Assembly (NCBI RefSeq): GCF_014023275.1
Contig: NZ_CP054698.1
Location: forward strand, 7,669,506 to 7,733,505
Length of the DNA: 64,000 bases
DNA from: Nostoc edaphicum CCNP1411
GTDB taxonomy: Bacteria; Cyanobacteriota; Cyanobacteriia; Cyanobacteriales; Nostocaceae
Direction of reading: 5' to 3'
Shown here: in pieces, positions 52,322 to 61,156 of the stretch
Layout: each line of letters opens with the position of its first letter
How positions within the stretch are numbered: the stretch's first letter is position 1
Notes under the pieces: generated by a model
Told to the model about the DNA's origin: nothing
The model's input: the letters and a program-made list of their open reading frames with translations, nothing else
The model's database searches: none
Position numbers and translations under genes: made by a program

Positions 52322-52873
52322 TTAATTAGGAAAATCACTCCGCTTTAATAGAGAAAGCAGTGTGATACCTTCCGCTAAGAGTTTATCAATAACACCTTCC
52401 TCGCGGTCGATCACGCAGAGTACATAATCAATTTGAGCGCCAAGTTGACGCAGTTGATTGGCAGAGATAACGATTTGACCACCAGAAGTTACTACATCTT
52501 CTACAATCAGTACCTTTCGATTATTAATCTGTACACCTTCAGCTAATCGAGAAGTTCCATACTTTTTCGCCTCTTTTCTCACGAATACAGCAGGTAAGCC
52601 AGAGTAATGTGATAAGAGTGTCACTATCGGAATGCCACCCAGTTCAAGACCTGCAAGTACTTCGATATCGCTTGGAATAAGAGTAAGCATCTGCTTAACA
52701 ATAGCATTAAGTAAAATTGGATCTGCCTCGAATTGATACTTGTCAAAGTACTCATTTGATATTCGTCCAGAGCGAAGTTGAAACGACCCAACTAGATGTG
52801 AAACTGTATAAATTTGCTTTGCTATTTCGCTTTTAACTATTTCGGTTTCAGAGCGGTTTAGAAAACTTCCCAT
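52322..52873 (-). CDS. Orotate phosphoribosyltransferase-like protein
   Basis: A 183-residue PRTase fold protein. The PRPP loop is VLIVEDVVTSGGQIVISA (near 112), preceded by the hood region QLRSGRISNEYFDKYQF, as in PyrE, and LAGLELGGIPIVTLLSHYSG. PyrE makes OMP from orotate and PRPP. The start at 52871-52873 (MGSFLNRSE) has an AAGG site 7 bases upstream; an ATG 12 codons further up is possible. The lack of pyrimidine genes nearby and the adjacent regulator fragment hint at an accessory paralogue. Confidence 0.8.
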   Translation of the reverse strand: MGSFLNRSETEIVKSEIAKQIYTVSHLVGSFQLRSGRISNEYFDKYQFEADPILLNAIVKQMLTLIPSDIEVLAGLELGGIPIVTLLSHYSGLPAVFVRKEAKKYGTSRLAEGVQINNRKVLIVEDVVTSGGQIVISANQLRQLGAQIDYVLCVIDREEGVIDKLLAEGITLLSLLKRSDFPN

Positions 52874-52953
52874 TAATTTTACCTTGCTAAAAAAAATTGC
52901 TTTATCCAATTCAATAACGTGATAAACCTCGTCTACCTTGAGAACTGTAGTTT

Positions 52954-53036
52954 TGTAGGTTGGGTGCAGCGATAGCGTAACCCAACATAAAATTTGGTGG
53001 TAATGTTGGGTTGCATTTCACTCCACCCAACCTACA
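52954..53036. repeat. REP-like palindromic repeat (TGTAGGTTGGGTG ends)
   Basis: Inverted ends TGTAGGTTGGGTG / CACCCAACCTACA (one interruption) enclose internal GTAACCCAACAT / ATGTTGGGTTGC copies. The same sequences lie beside the RAYT gene at 63.6 kb, so this is probably a member of the RAYT-associated repeat family. Confidence 0.7.
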
Positions 53037-53089
53037 TAAATATATCTTTTAAAAAACTCTAGGTTTCAACATAGATGAGGTTTATTTAA

Positions 53090-54161
53090 GGCTTTGTTGC
53101 ATGAAAGAAAAACAAGACACACCAATTCGGCATTAGAGCAGAAGTTAGTTTTCTACTTTGTAGCTGTCTGGCTTGCCCAACTGGATCATGCGATTAAGAG
53201 CAGCACATTGCAGAAACAACTCGACAGCTTGATTATCAAAAAAGCGTCGTCTTAACTTACCGCCAAAAATGGTTTTGAGTCGAAATATGGCTGTCTCGGA
53301 TAATGAACGTCGATGATACCCGCTTTCTTGTTTCCATTGCTTGCGTCCAACTTGGTTCACACGTCGCAGGTTTTCATCTCTAGGATGCGGCTGTGCTAAC
53401 TCGTGTAGGTGTTGTTGAATTTTAGCGTTGCTACGAGGTGGAATTGTAGCTTTTGCCCCGCGCTCCGTAATAGTGTCATAACACCCGAACGTGTCATAGC
53501 CACCATCACCGGACACTTGCTCTATCGGCTGCTCGATCTGTTCCAATATGTCAGGCAGTGCCTCGCAATCAGCTATATCATTAGTAGTCACCACCGCACC
53601 CAGAATTTCGCCACTTTCTGAGTCAACTCCTAGATGCAACTTCCGCCACGTCCGTCTTTTAGCTACTCCATGTGTGCGGACTTTCCACTCGCCCTCACCG
53701 TAGACTTTTACCCCGGTTGAATCCACTACTACATGAACAGCCTTATCCTTTGGAATTACAGGCAATTCCACCGACAACTTGCTTAAACGCCTCGATAGTG
53801 TGGAGTGATCCGGCACTGCTAGCTCAATCCCCATGAGCATAAACAGCGACTCCAAAAAACCCCCTCTGCTTGCCGCCCTGGTAAATTAAACACTGATTGA
53901 ATCGTTCCCATCGTCGCGATCGCCACATCGGAGTAATAATTCGATGCTCCCTTTCTCCCTGTTTTCTGCTGATTGCGCCACTGCTCGATGATCTCTTCAT
54001 TCACCCAGAAAGTTATACTGCCTCGTTGCTTGAGGCAAGCATCATAAGCGTTCCAATTGCGAACTTTATACTGGGCTTTCGTCTTCATCGTTGGGCTAGG
54101 CGGCAAGGGAATATAGGCGATAGGTAAAATTTACCATTTTCCCTATTCACGCAACAACGCC
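53090..54161. mobile_element. IS5-family (IS903-like) insertion sequence, second copy
   Basis: A 1072-bp copy of the element at 43489-44558, same orientation, with the same ends. It is flanked by the 9-bp duplication TTTATTTAA at 53081-53089 and 54162-54170. It differs from the first copy by two one-base additions in adjoining homopolymers near 53854-53864 (A5 to A6 and C4 to C5), which account for the extra 2 bp. Confidence 0.93.
53145..54106 (-). pseudogene. IS5-family transposase, frameshifted
   Basis: The N-terminal part reads from the ATG at 54104-54106 through GRQAEG and then leaves the frame (VFWSRCLCSWGLS, stop at 53819). The rest of the transposase, with the whole DDE domain, continues in another frame to 53145. 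Two one-base gains give a net +2 shift. A -1 ribosomal slip would restore the frame with one extra residue, but the run does not form a canonical slippery heptamer in the right phase, so the gene is probably broken. Confidence 0.85.
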
Positions 54162-54190
54162 TTTATTTAACGTCTTAAAAGCTGTATCAG

Positions 54191-54805
54191 TTAAATCCGA
54201 AGTAGCAACAGCCCAGTTGTTAAAGCTTCATCCCACAAAGGCAATTTCTGTATTTCTGACACAGAAAGAGGTGGATTTATAGATTCGCCATCAGTCAAGA
54301 AAGATTGCTCTGATTGGAGAGATAATTGCCAATATCCTACATCGTGCCACCGACTAAATTTATATCCAACTCGACGTAAGACACCTACAGGCGCAAAACC
54401 AACAGCTTCATGTACAGCTAAACTTGGTTGATTGGGTAAAGCGATAGCGGCCACAACGTTATAAAATCCTTGGAGTCGCAGCAATTTCAACAAAGAAGTA
54501 TATAAAGCTTTAGCAATTCCTTTTCTGCGATAATTCGCACTGACGTACACAGATGATTCCACAGACCATTGATAAGCAGTACGGGTATGGTAGGGTCTAG
54601 CATAGGCGTAGCCTACAACCTCTTGATTAATTTCGCAAACGAGCCAAGGCATCTGCTGTTGATAGCTCTTGATCCGTTGTTGAAACTCTGTTTCACTGGG
54701 TGGTTCTACTTCAAAGGAAATTGCCGTTTCCCGCACGATTGGCTGATAAATCGCCAGCATTTGTAGAACATCGTTTTCATTGACTAGTCTGATTACTGCT
54801 TTCAC
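54191..54805 (-). CDS. GNAT acetyltransferase, phosphinothricin acetyltransferase-like
   Basis: A 204-residue acetyltransferase. IRLVNENDVLQMLAIYQPIVRETAISFEVEPPSETEF is typical of the Pat/Bar/YwnH group; the acetyl-CoA loop is VSANYRRKGIAKALY (Q/RxxGxG/A type), and NVVAAIALPNQPSLAVHEAVGF follows. Members acetylate phosphinothricin, methionine sulfoximine or methionine sulfone. A GTG at 54803-54805 overlaps the stop of the upstream membrane protein gene (GTGA), so I take it as the coupled start; an in-frame ATG nine codons upstream is the alternative. Confidence 0.82.
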   Translation of the reverse strand: MKAVIRLVNENDVLQMLAIYQPIVRETAISFEVEPPSETEFQQRIKSYQQQMPWLVCEINQEVVGYAYARPYHTRTAYQWSVESSVYVSANYRRKGIAKALYTSLLKLLRLQGFYNVVAAIALPNQPSLAVHEAVGFAPVGVLRRVGYKFSRWHDVGYWQLSLQSEQSFLTDGESINPPLSVSEIQKLPLWDEALTTGLLLLRI

Positions 54806-55248
54806 TGCAATACTTGCTTTCTCCCAAACCAACTAAATAATAAAGCTGTTCCTAGTCCCCAAGCACCGTTGACTAATAAAGCTGTAATCATCGCTGGTAG
54901 CTTCCAACCTCCGGCTATGGGTAAACCCTTCAATGGTGCAACTACAAACCAAGCCACTAATGTGGGTGCAACAGCGCCAAAAAGCAGCGCAGTTAACCAA
55001 TAACTTCTATTTATTTGCCAGCGCAGTGTAATAGTAGCCCAAATTAAACCCCAAATTCCTCCCCAGAAAGCACCTGATAGAAATTGCGGTATACCAAAAG
55101 GCGGTATCGGTGTAGTTTGATAAGGCGCACGCGGTGCAAAATTAATTGCATGAAGCAACGCCAGCAAGCCTTGGTGAAATACCAGCACAGCCACAAATCC
55201 AGCAACGAAAGCTAGGACAAATCGAAATACATCTGCTTTTTGAGTCAT
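54802..55248 (-). CDS. Hypothetical four-helix membrane protein
   Basis: A 148-residue hydrophobic protein with four segments: FVLAFVAGFVAVLVFHQGLL, FLSGAFWGGIWGLIWATI, WLTALLFGAVAPTLVAWFVV and MITALLVNGAWGLGTALLFSW. Conserved-looking loops contain APYQTTPIPPFG and LKGLPIAGGWK. The family name is not recalled with confidence; it resembles widespread small integral membrane proteins of unknown function. Its stop overlaps the start of the acetyltransferase gene, so the pair is an operon. Confidence 0.7.
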   Translation of the reverse strand: MTQKADVFRFVLAFVAGFVAVLVFHQGLLALLHAINFAPRAPYQTTPIPPFGIPQFLSGAFWGGIWGLIWATITLRWQINRSYWLTALLFGAVAPTLVAWFVVAPLKGLPIAGGWKLPAMITALLVNGAWGLGTALLFSWFGRKQVLQ

Positions 55249-55400
55249 CAGGTAGCTTGCTTCCTTGGAATGATTTGTGATAAGTTGCTATTTAGATAAG
55301 TACGATAACTCTATCAACTTACTGTACTTTTGGACAACTCAATTACCAAAATCAGCGTATTTAGTTAAAAGCTTCATATCAGATAACAATCAAGCTTTCC

Positions 55401-56303
55401 ATGCAAATCCAAACAGTTGGTATTTTAAGTCCGGGTGACATGGGGCAGGCGATCGCAGCCGTTCTCAATCAAAATGGATTGAAGACCATTGCGGCCCTAG
55501 ACGATCGCAGTGAACGAACTCGGCAATTAGCAGCCGCAGCCAATATCCAAGATGTGGGTTCTCTCACACAACTGGTAATTGAATCTGATGTGGTGTTATC
55601 AGTTTTAGTCCCCACCGCCGCCGCAGAGGTAGCAAAGCAGGTAGCTGAGGTGATAAATAATGCGGGTAAACAGATTCTTTATGTTGATGGTAATGCGATC
55701 GCACCCCAAAAAGTAAAACGTATTGCCCAACTGATTGAATCATCTGGAGCAACTTTTGTAGATGCTTCCATCATTGGCCCACCTCCTAGAGTTCCCGGTC
55801 GCACTCGCATCTATGCGTCAGGAAAACACGCCAATGAATTGCAACAATTGCAAAATTATGGATTGGATATCCGAGTGATTGGCGATGAAGTTGGCCAGGC
55901 TTCTGGATTGAAAATGTCTTACGCCGCCCTCACCAAAGGACTGACAGCGATTAGTACAGAATTATTAATTGCTGCCCATCGTTTAGGTTTGGATGAGCAA
56001 CTATGGAACGAAGTATCTAGTAGCCAACCAGAACTTGCTGCTATTCTCACCCGTTCTATTCCATCGATGACACCAAAAGCACATCGTTGGATAGGGGAAA
56101 TGGAAGAGATTGCCGAAACCTTTCAAGAGTTAGGTCTGACTGAGCGGATTTTTTACGGAGCAGCCGATGTTTACCGCTTAGTGAAAGATACCTCTTTGGG
56201 TAAGGAAACACCAGAAGAGTGCGATCGCGATCGCCCATTAAGAGACATCATTACTAGTCTTTCCGATGAAGCAGCATCGAGTGTATTAGACAAAAATGGC
56301 TGA
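55401..56303 (+). CDS. NAD(P)-binding dehydrogenase, 6-phosphogluconate dehydrogenase-like with DUF1932
   Basis: A 300-residue enzyme. The Rossmann start is VGILSPGDMGQAIAAVL (residues ~5-21), with VVLSVLVPTAAAEVAKQVAEV and YVDGNAIAPQKVKRI, and the substrate loop FVDASIIGPPPRVPGRTRIYASG. The C-terminal part with SGLKMSYAALTKGLTAISTELLIAA is DUF1932-like; its Lys lies at the position of the catalytic Lys of beta-hydroxyacid dehydrogenases. The substrate is unknown. It leads a short same-strand group with the pyrophosphatase-like and SDR genes. Confidence 0.82.
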   Translation: MQIQTVGILSPGDMGQAIAAVLNQNGLKTIAALDDRSERTRQLAAAANIQDVGSLTQLVIESDVVLSVLVPTAAAEVAKQVAEVINNAGKQILYVDGNAIAPQKVKRIAQLIESSGATFVDASIIGPPPRVPGRTRIYASGKHANELQQLQNYGLDIRVIGDEVGQASGLKMSYAALTKGLTAISTELLIAAHRLGLDEQLWNEVSSSQPELAAILTRSIPSMTPKAHRWIGEMEEIAETFQELGLTERIFYGAADVYRLVKDTSLGKETPEECDRDRPLRDIITSLSDEAASSVLDKNG

Positions 56304-56353
56304 TTACAGTTTAGCTATGTAGCGATCGCTATTAATGTTTTATTCGCACTGTA

Positions 56354-56716
56354 ATGACGGACAGCAATGAATTCTGGCACAAACTAGATCGGCTAGTAGC
56401 CACTAGCAATCTCAAAATTGAGCGTCCAAGAGGAACCTCACACCCCAGATATCCATCCTTTATTTACCCTTTGGACTATGGATATTTGCAAGATACTCAA
56501 GCTGGAGATAGGTCTAATATTGATGTTTGGATCGGAAGTTTATCTGCTAAAAAAGTAACCGCCATTATCTATAGTGTGGACTTAGAAAAGCGTGATACAG
56601 AAATCAAGATACTTTTGGACTGCACATCTAGTGAGAGTCAAAGCATCTTGAACATCCACAATACAGGCTCTCAGTCAGCAATATTATTGATTCGCGCTGA
56701 GTCTATTGCAATTTGA
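56354..56716 (+). CDS. Inorganic pyrophosphatase-related protein lacking the Asp motif
   Basis: A 120-residue protein. IERPRGTSHPRYPSFIYPLDYGYLQDT matches the N-terminal part of family I soluble pyrophosphatases (ExPxG, YP-DYG). The next block should be DGDPLDV with three metal-binding Asp; here it is AGDRSNIDVWIGS, so at least one key Asp is lost. The domain is also short of the family's ~170 residues. It is a known-looking reduced subtype or a non-catalytic relative; hydrolysis of pyrophosphate is doubtful. Confidence 0.7.
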   Translation: MTDSNEFWHKLDRLVATSNLKIERPRGTSHPRYPSFIYPLDYGYLQDTQAGDRSNIDVWIGSLSAKKVTAIIYSVDLEKRDTEIKILLDCTSSESQSILNIHNTGSQSAILLIRAESIAI

Positions 56717-56766
56717 TTTGAGTATGAAATTCAAACAATTAATATTTTCAACACAGGTAAATCATT

Positions 56767-57567
56767 ATGAGCTTAGACCTACAACTATCAGGTAAAACAG
56801 CAATTGTTACAGGTGGAAGTGCAGGCATTGGGTTAGCCACTGCCAAAGCCCTCTACGCTGAAGGTGTGAATGTAGTAATTGCTGCTCGTAATCAAGAAAA
56901 GCTAGAGAAAGCAGTAGCCGATATCCAATCATTAGAGACTTCAGGTGCTAAAGTAATTTCCGTCAGTGCCGACCTCACTCAAGCAGAAAGTATTGATCAG
57001 GTTGTCTCTACAACCCTGGCACAATTTGGTCAGATTGATATTCTAATTAACAATGCTGGCTCGGCTCGTGCAGGGTCTTTTTTAGAATTGAGTGATGATG
57101 CTTTTTTAGATGCGTGGAATCTGAAATTGTTGGGCTACATCCGATTAGTTAGAGCCGTTGTACCACATCAAAAAAATCGGCGTGATGGGCGAATTGTCAA
57201 CATTATTGGTGGTGCAGGACGCACACCTCGTCCGTCTTTCCTCCCAGGTGGTACAACTAATGCTGCTTTATTGAACTTCACGCGCGGAATTTCTAAAGAG
57301 TTAGCCCAGCATAATATTCGCATCAACGCTATTTCACCTGGTCTAACTGGCACAGAGCGTGCCGAACGTTTGGCAGAGCAAAATGCCCAAATTCGTGGTG
57401 TGAGTGTAGAAGAAATCAAGGCGGAATCTTTAAAAGCAATACCTCTGGGAAAAATCGTTAAGCCAGAAGAGATTGCTGCACTGGCTTTATTTTTAGTCTC
57501 CGATCTTGCCTCTTCCATCACTGGTGCAGAAGTTCTGGTTGATGGTGGCAATACTCCTGGTGTTTAA
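56767..57567 (+). CDS. SDR family oxidoreductase with altered active site
   Basis: A 266-residue short-chain dehydrogenase. The coenzyme loop is VTGGSAGIGLATA (residues ~14-26), NNAG is present as LINNAGSARAG, and the C-terminus ASSITGAEVLVDGG is typical. The YxxxK catalytic pair is absent: where YxASK should follow, the sequence reads FLPGGTTNAALLNFTRG. Several SDR subgroups share this GGTTNAAL form. It is either catalytically different or a binding protein. The stop codon lies inside the target duplication of the next family B element. Confidence 0.85.
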   Translation: MSLDLQLSGKTAIVTGGSAGIGLATAKALYAEGVNVVIAARNQEKLEKAVADIQSLETSGAKVISVSADLTQAESIDQVVSTTLAQFGQIDILINNAGSARAGSFLELSDDAFLDAWNLKLLGYIRLVRAVVPHQKNRRDGRIVNIIGGAGRTPRPSFLPGGTTNAALLNFTRGISKELAQHNIRINAISPGLTGTERAERLAEQNAQIRGVSVEEIKAESLKAIPLGKIVKPEEIAALALFLVSDLASSITGAEVLVDGGNTPGV

Positions 57568-57569
57568 AT

Positions 57570-57671
57570 CAATACAGTTTAGATAAGACCAAAACACTTG
57601 TAGAGACGGCGATTTATCGCGTCTCGAGAACCCACAATTTTGTACAATTAGCTCTTAACCCAAGCGTATTG
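57570..57671. mobile_element. MITE-like element family B, copy 4 with perfect 10-bp target duplication
   Basis: A 102-bp element, flanked by GTGTTTAAAT at 57560-57569 and 57672-57681. The left end CAATACAGTTTAGATAAG and the right end CTTAACCCAAGCGTATTG are inverted and partly diverged. The interior includes CTTGTAGAGACGGCGATTTA, shared with the copies at 36.6 and 47.5 kb. Insertion occurred at the SDR stop codon, which is duplicated. Confidence 0.9.
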
Positions 57672-57771
57672 GTGTTTAAATAACAGTTTTAAACCTTTCG
57701 TGACAACAAAATATTCGACTTTTTGAAAAAGTCGAGTATCTGAATTTTGTAAATTGTAAATATTTATATCT

Positions 57772-57812
57772 AGCACCAGGCTATTCTCACGCCTGGTGCT
57801 TTTAATTTTTTG
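57772..57812 (+). terminator. Rho-independent terminator
   Basis: AGCACCAGGC at 57772-57781 pairs perfectly with GCCTGGTGCT at 57791-57800, followed by TTTAATTTTTTG. A second hairpin (CGACTTTTT/AAAAAGTCG) lies at 57716-57734. Both are past the SDR gene and its inserted element. Confidence 0.85.
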
Positions 57813-57997
57813 TTCAATAAAATTATTTTATCGGTTTAAAAAATAAGAATATTTGCTCTTATCTGGACTAGACCATAATATTGAGTTCATAAGCTACTCA
57901 GCTTACAAGTTGAAGGACAAAATTACATCTGTAATTAATAGCGATCGCTTCAACCATCTTCTAAAAGAATTTTGCTAAATAGTTGCGGAGAAAAAAT

Positions 57998-58672
57998 ATG
58001 GCTTGGCTAATTGGTACATTATTTATTGGAATATCTGCGGCTTTTGCAACGACATTTGATGATAATTTATACTTGACAGCCTTCTTTGGCAAAGTGAATC
58101 ATAACTTTCGTCCTAGAAATATTATTATTGGCGAATTTGTAGGATTTACTGCATTAGTAACGGCTAGTCTTCCTGGTTTTTTCGGCGGCTTAGTTCTTCC
58201 AGAAGCATGGATTGGATTGCTAGGAATTCTCCCAATCATAATTGGTATCAGCCATCTAATGAGTCGAGGAGAAGAAGAAGATACTTTACAAGCTGTATCA
58301 GTGAACTTTACCAATTCAGCCAAACCTAAACGCCATAAAAAATCATTATTAGCAACACTCAAAGATCGTCAAACCTATCGTGTCTCTGCTGTTACCATTG
58401 CCAATGGTGGAAATAATATCGGTATTTATGTTCCGTTATTTGCTAGCAGTAGTGCTCCTAGTCTGGCAGTCATCTTATGTGTTTGCTATTTAGCAATTGG
58501 AATGTGGTGCTTTATCTCTTACAACCTAACCCGAAATCCTGTCATGGCTTCTGTTATGACTCGCTATGGTCGGAAAGTCTTTCCCTTTGTATTAATCTAC
58601 TTGGGGCTATCCATCATGGTTAAAAGTGGAACTTATCAACTTGTACCTAATCTAGCAATGCTTTTAAATTAG
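57998..58672 (+). CDS. Cadmium resistance transporter (CadD-like)
   Basis: A 224-residue membrane protein of the CadD family. Characteristic parts are AAFATTFDDNLYLTAFFG in helix 1, the IIIGEFVGFTALVTASLPGF helix, and TIANGGNNIGIYVPLFA after the central cytoplasmic loop. CadD proteins confer cadmium (or cation) export or sequestration in Gram-positives; the cyanobacterial substrate is not established. GCGGAG precedes the ATG at 57998; an in-frame TTG at 57983 is less likely. A decayed small secreted-protein gene follows. Confidence 0.83.
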   Translation: MAWLIGTLFIGISAAFATTFDDNLYLTAFFGKVNHNFRPRNIIIGEFVGFTALVTASLPGFFGGLVLPEAWIGLLGILPIIIGISHLMSRGEEEDTLQAVSVNFTNSAKPKRHKKSLLATLKDRQTYRVSAVTIANGGNNIGIYVPLFASSSAPSLAVILCVCYLAIGMWCFISYNLTRNPVMASVMTRYGRKVFPFVLIYLGLSIMVKSGTYQLVPNLAMLLN

Positions 58673-58723
58673 ACTATCTTAAATTAGACTATCTATCGTG
58701 CGATAGAAGCTTCAGTTAAACAC

Positions 58724-58990
58724 ATGAAAATTCTCAAAATTCCTTTAATTACTTTCATCCTTTTAATGAACTTAGCAATCGTTGCCTCCTCTTGGGCAGA
58801 TGGAATATCACACATAAGCGCCAATTCTGACTATTTATTAGGACAAAAAGTTATCTGGCTTTATAAAGTTCGTGCCGACTCTGAGAACACCTAGAGAATT
58901 CCTAGCGAAGTCGTCAAATTAGGCTCTAAGGAAGTGCAAGTCAAAGTGCATAAAAGTAAAAATGAGTTCGTTAATCCTTGGGTAAATTGA
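58724..58990 (+). pseudogene. Small secreted protein interrupted by an in-frame amber codon
   Basis: The frame from ATG 58724 gives a signal peptide (MKILKIPLITFILLMNLAIV...SWA) and a short domain (YLLGQKVIWLYKVRADSENT), then TAG at 58892-58894. The same frame continues with RIPSEVVKLGSKEVQVKV and ends NEFVNPWVN, TGA at 58988-58990. The two halves together resemble a small beta domain (GQKVIWLY...P.EVVKLG...V.V...NEFVN.WV), so the TAG looks like a mutated CAG. The product is a truncated 56-residue peptide unless the stop is read through. Confidence 0.65.
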
Positions 58991-59471
58991 GACAGATTGT
59001 AAATTGACAAAAGTAAGAATTATTTTAAATTTTCACAGACATAATTTAATCAAATAATCTAAATTAGATAAATAAAATATCTTTAGTGTGAATAAATAGC
59101 GATAAACTAATAATCTCTTTTATTTATAGTTCTGCAAAAGAATAGTATTTTATTTTTGAGATTGACTGGGAATAAAAGAGCAAACCTACAAAGGCAGATT
59201 TACCGATAACGCGACAAATGCCAACATCCAACATCCACTTGCTAGTGGCTGATTTAGAAGGTGCAATAGTAAGCCCAGGATTCACGAATTAATTCTAGCT
59301 CTCCCAAGTAACTTGCTTTTTGTCTTGATTTATGGGAAATTACTCTATATAAATAGCATATTCCTATCGACTTACTGTAGTTTAAATACTTGATTCTATC
59401 GTAACTAGGGTAACTAGGTAGGAATTTAGCTTTTGGTTTGCTAATCAAGTGATCGCCCACATCAACTCAAA
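58991..59471. other. 480-bp AT-rich intergenic region, no gene seen
   Basis: No convincing coding frame, terminator or repeat family member was found. It precedes the carbonic anhydrase gene and probably holds its promoter. Confidence 0.5.
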
Positions 59472-60053
59472 ATGAGCCAAATTGTAGAAGAAGTTCTGGC
59501 AGCTAATCTTAGTTACACTGATAAATTCGGTGATAAAGGTAATCTCACCATACCTCCATCTCGTCGGTTTGCAATTCTCACGTGCATGGATGCTCGACTT
59601 GACCCAGCTAAATTTGCTGGACTAGCTGAAGGAGATGCCCATGTAATTCGTAATGCAGGTGGACGTGCTAGTGATGATGCGATTCGCTCTTTAGTAATTT
59701 CTTACAAATTACTTGGTACGCGTGAATGGTTTGTAATTCATCACACTAATTGCGGGATGGAAACCTTCACTAATGAAATCATCAGTAATTTACTTTCTAG
59801 TAGCCTCAAAACAGCCAAGCTAGATGAAATAGGTTGGTCAGATATTGGTTCTGGGCCGGGATCAGGCGAAGGCAAGTTTATCAATTGGTTGACTATTGAT
59901 GACCAAGCTAAAAGCGTCTATGCAGATGTACAACGGATTCGTTTACATCCATTAGTTCCGAATGAAATTCCTATCTATGGCTATATCTACGATGTTAAAA
60001 CAGGGCAATTGATTGAAGTTCCTGAAGCTACTAAGCTTGGTCAAGCCGTGTAG
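59472..60053 (+). CDS. Beta-class carbonic anhydrase
   Basis: A 193-residue beta-carbonic anhydrase. Zinc ligands are Cys and the paired Asp-Arg in [10 protein letters not shown] (near 38-42), and His and Cys in [12 protein letters not shown] (near 92-98). [23 protein letters not shown] is conserved. It interconverts CO2 and bicarbonate. The short form without carboxysomal extensions resembles the small bacterial type (Rv1284-like), not CcaA. The last 23 bases overlap the end of the convergent mrp gene. Confidence 0.92.
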   Translation: MSQIVEEVLAANLSYTDKFGDKGNLTIPPSRRFAILTCMDARLDPAKFAGLAEGDAHVIRNAGGRASDDAIRSLVISYKLLGTREWFVIHHTNCGMETFTNEIISNLLSSSLKTAKLDEIGWSDIGSGPGSGEGKFINWLTIDDQAKSVYADVQRIRLHPLVPNEIPIYGYIYDVKTGQLIEVPEATKLGQAV

Positions 60054-61062
60054 TTTTATCATTTAGCATAAAAGTAGTATTTAATGAAATAGCTATTTGT
60101 GTAAAAACCTCTCTTGCTGGTGAAGCGTATTCACTTATCGCAATCGGATTTCCAGTATCACTACCGCTACAAATACGCGGATCAATAGGAATTTGTCCCA
60201 ACAGAGGCGCTTGTAATTCTGCGGCCAATTGTTCGCCGCCACCACTACCAAAAATCGGCGTGCGTGAACCACAATCACCGCAAATTAAATAACTCATATT
60301 TTCAACGATGCCAAGAACAGGAACACCCACTTGGCGAAACATATATATATTACGTCGTACATCTGCAACAGCCACTTGTTGAGGAGTTGTCACTAAAATG
60401 ACTCCACAAATTGGACTTTCTTGGATAATTGTAATTTGAGCATCACCTGTACCGGGAGGTAAATCTATCAATAAATAATCTAATTCCCCCCATTCCACAT
60501 CTTGCAAAAATTGTGTGATAATTTTGTGCAATACAGGCCCCCGCCATGCCAAAGGACGATTTGCTTCTGCAAGTAAACCCACTGACATTAGTTTTATTCC
60601 TTGAGCTTCTAGAGGTAAAAACTTATCACCGGTAGGAGTATTAATCACTTGAATATCAGCTTTTCCTAAACCCAACATTTGGGGAACATTGGGGCCATAA
60701 ACATCAGCATCTAATAGTCCTACTTTTGCACCTTGTAATTTTAAAGCTGCGGCTAGATTAACGGCTGTTGTGGATTTCCCTACACCACCTTTACCACTAG
60801 AAACTGCAAGAGTTGTTTTAACACCGGGAATTGTACAAATTTGAATATAAATCTTTTTACACCAAGATAAAGATGATAATTTAGATTCAATCTCTGGATT
60901 TAAATGATGCTGATGAGAACCGATATATAAACGTAAGTAAATATAGTCATCAACTATACGTAAGTTTCGTATCATTCCCAAACTAACGATGTCATTTTTT
61001 AAGGTAGGTTCAATGATTTGTTTGAGTAGTTGGATGACTTCTTGCTGATGGACTGTAGTCAT
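60031..61062 (-). CDS. Mrp/ApbC/NBP35 family iron-sulfur carrier ATPase
   Basis: A 343-residue P-loop ATPase. The N-terminal MIP18-like domain (about 1-85) is followed by the deviant Walker [22 protein letters not shown] (near 98), the switch [27 protein letters not shown] and the Cys pair [12 protein letters not shown] that binds the 4Fe-4S cluster. It loads or carries Fe-S clusters for apo-proteins. The gene is convergent with the carbonic anhydrase, with overlapping stop regions. Confidence 0.93.
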   Translation of the reverse strand: MTTVHQQEVIQLLKQIIEPTLKNDIVSLGMIRNLRIVDDYIYLRLYIGSHQHHLNPEIESKLSSLSWCKKIYIQICTIPGVKTTLAVSSGKGGVGKSTTAVNLAAALKLQGAKVGLLDADVYGPNVPQMLGLGKADIQVINTPTGDKFLPLEAQGIKLMSVGLLAEANRPLAWRGPVLHKIITQFLQDVEWGELDYLLIDLPPGTGDAQITIIQESPICGVILVTTPQQVAVADVRRNIYMFRQVGVPVLGIVENMSYLICGDCGSRTPIFGSGGGEQLAAELQAPLLGQIPIDPRICSGSDTGNPIAISEYASPAREVFTQIAISLNTTFMLNDKTTRLDQA

Positions 61063-61156
61063 ATCTTCTGGATGTTACAAGGGATATTTCTGTACCTCAT
61101 CTTGGTGTAAGTTATTCTAGATAATTTTCAATTTGCTGTATAACCTTTAATAATTT

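Noticed and set aside
53897..54127. 76-codon plus-strand frame in the IS (also at 44294-44524)
   Set aside because: Antisense shadow of the transposase, repeated in both copies simply because the IS is repeated.
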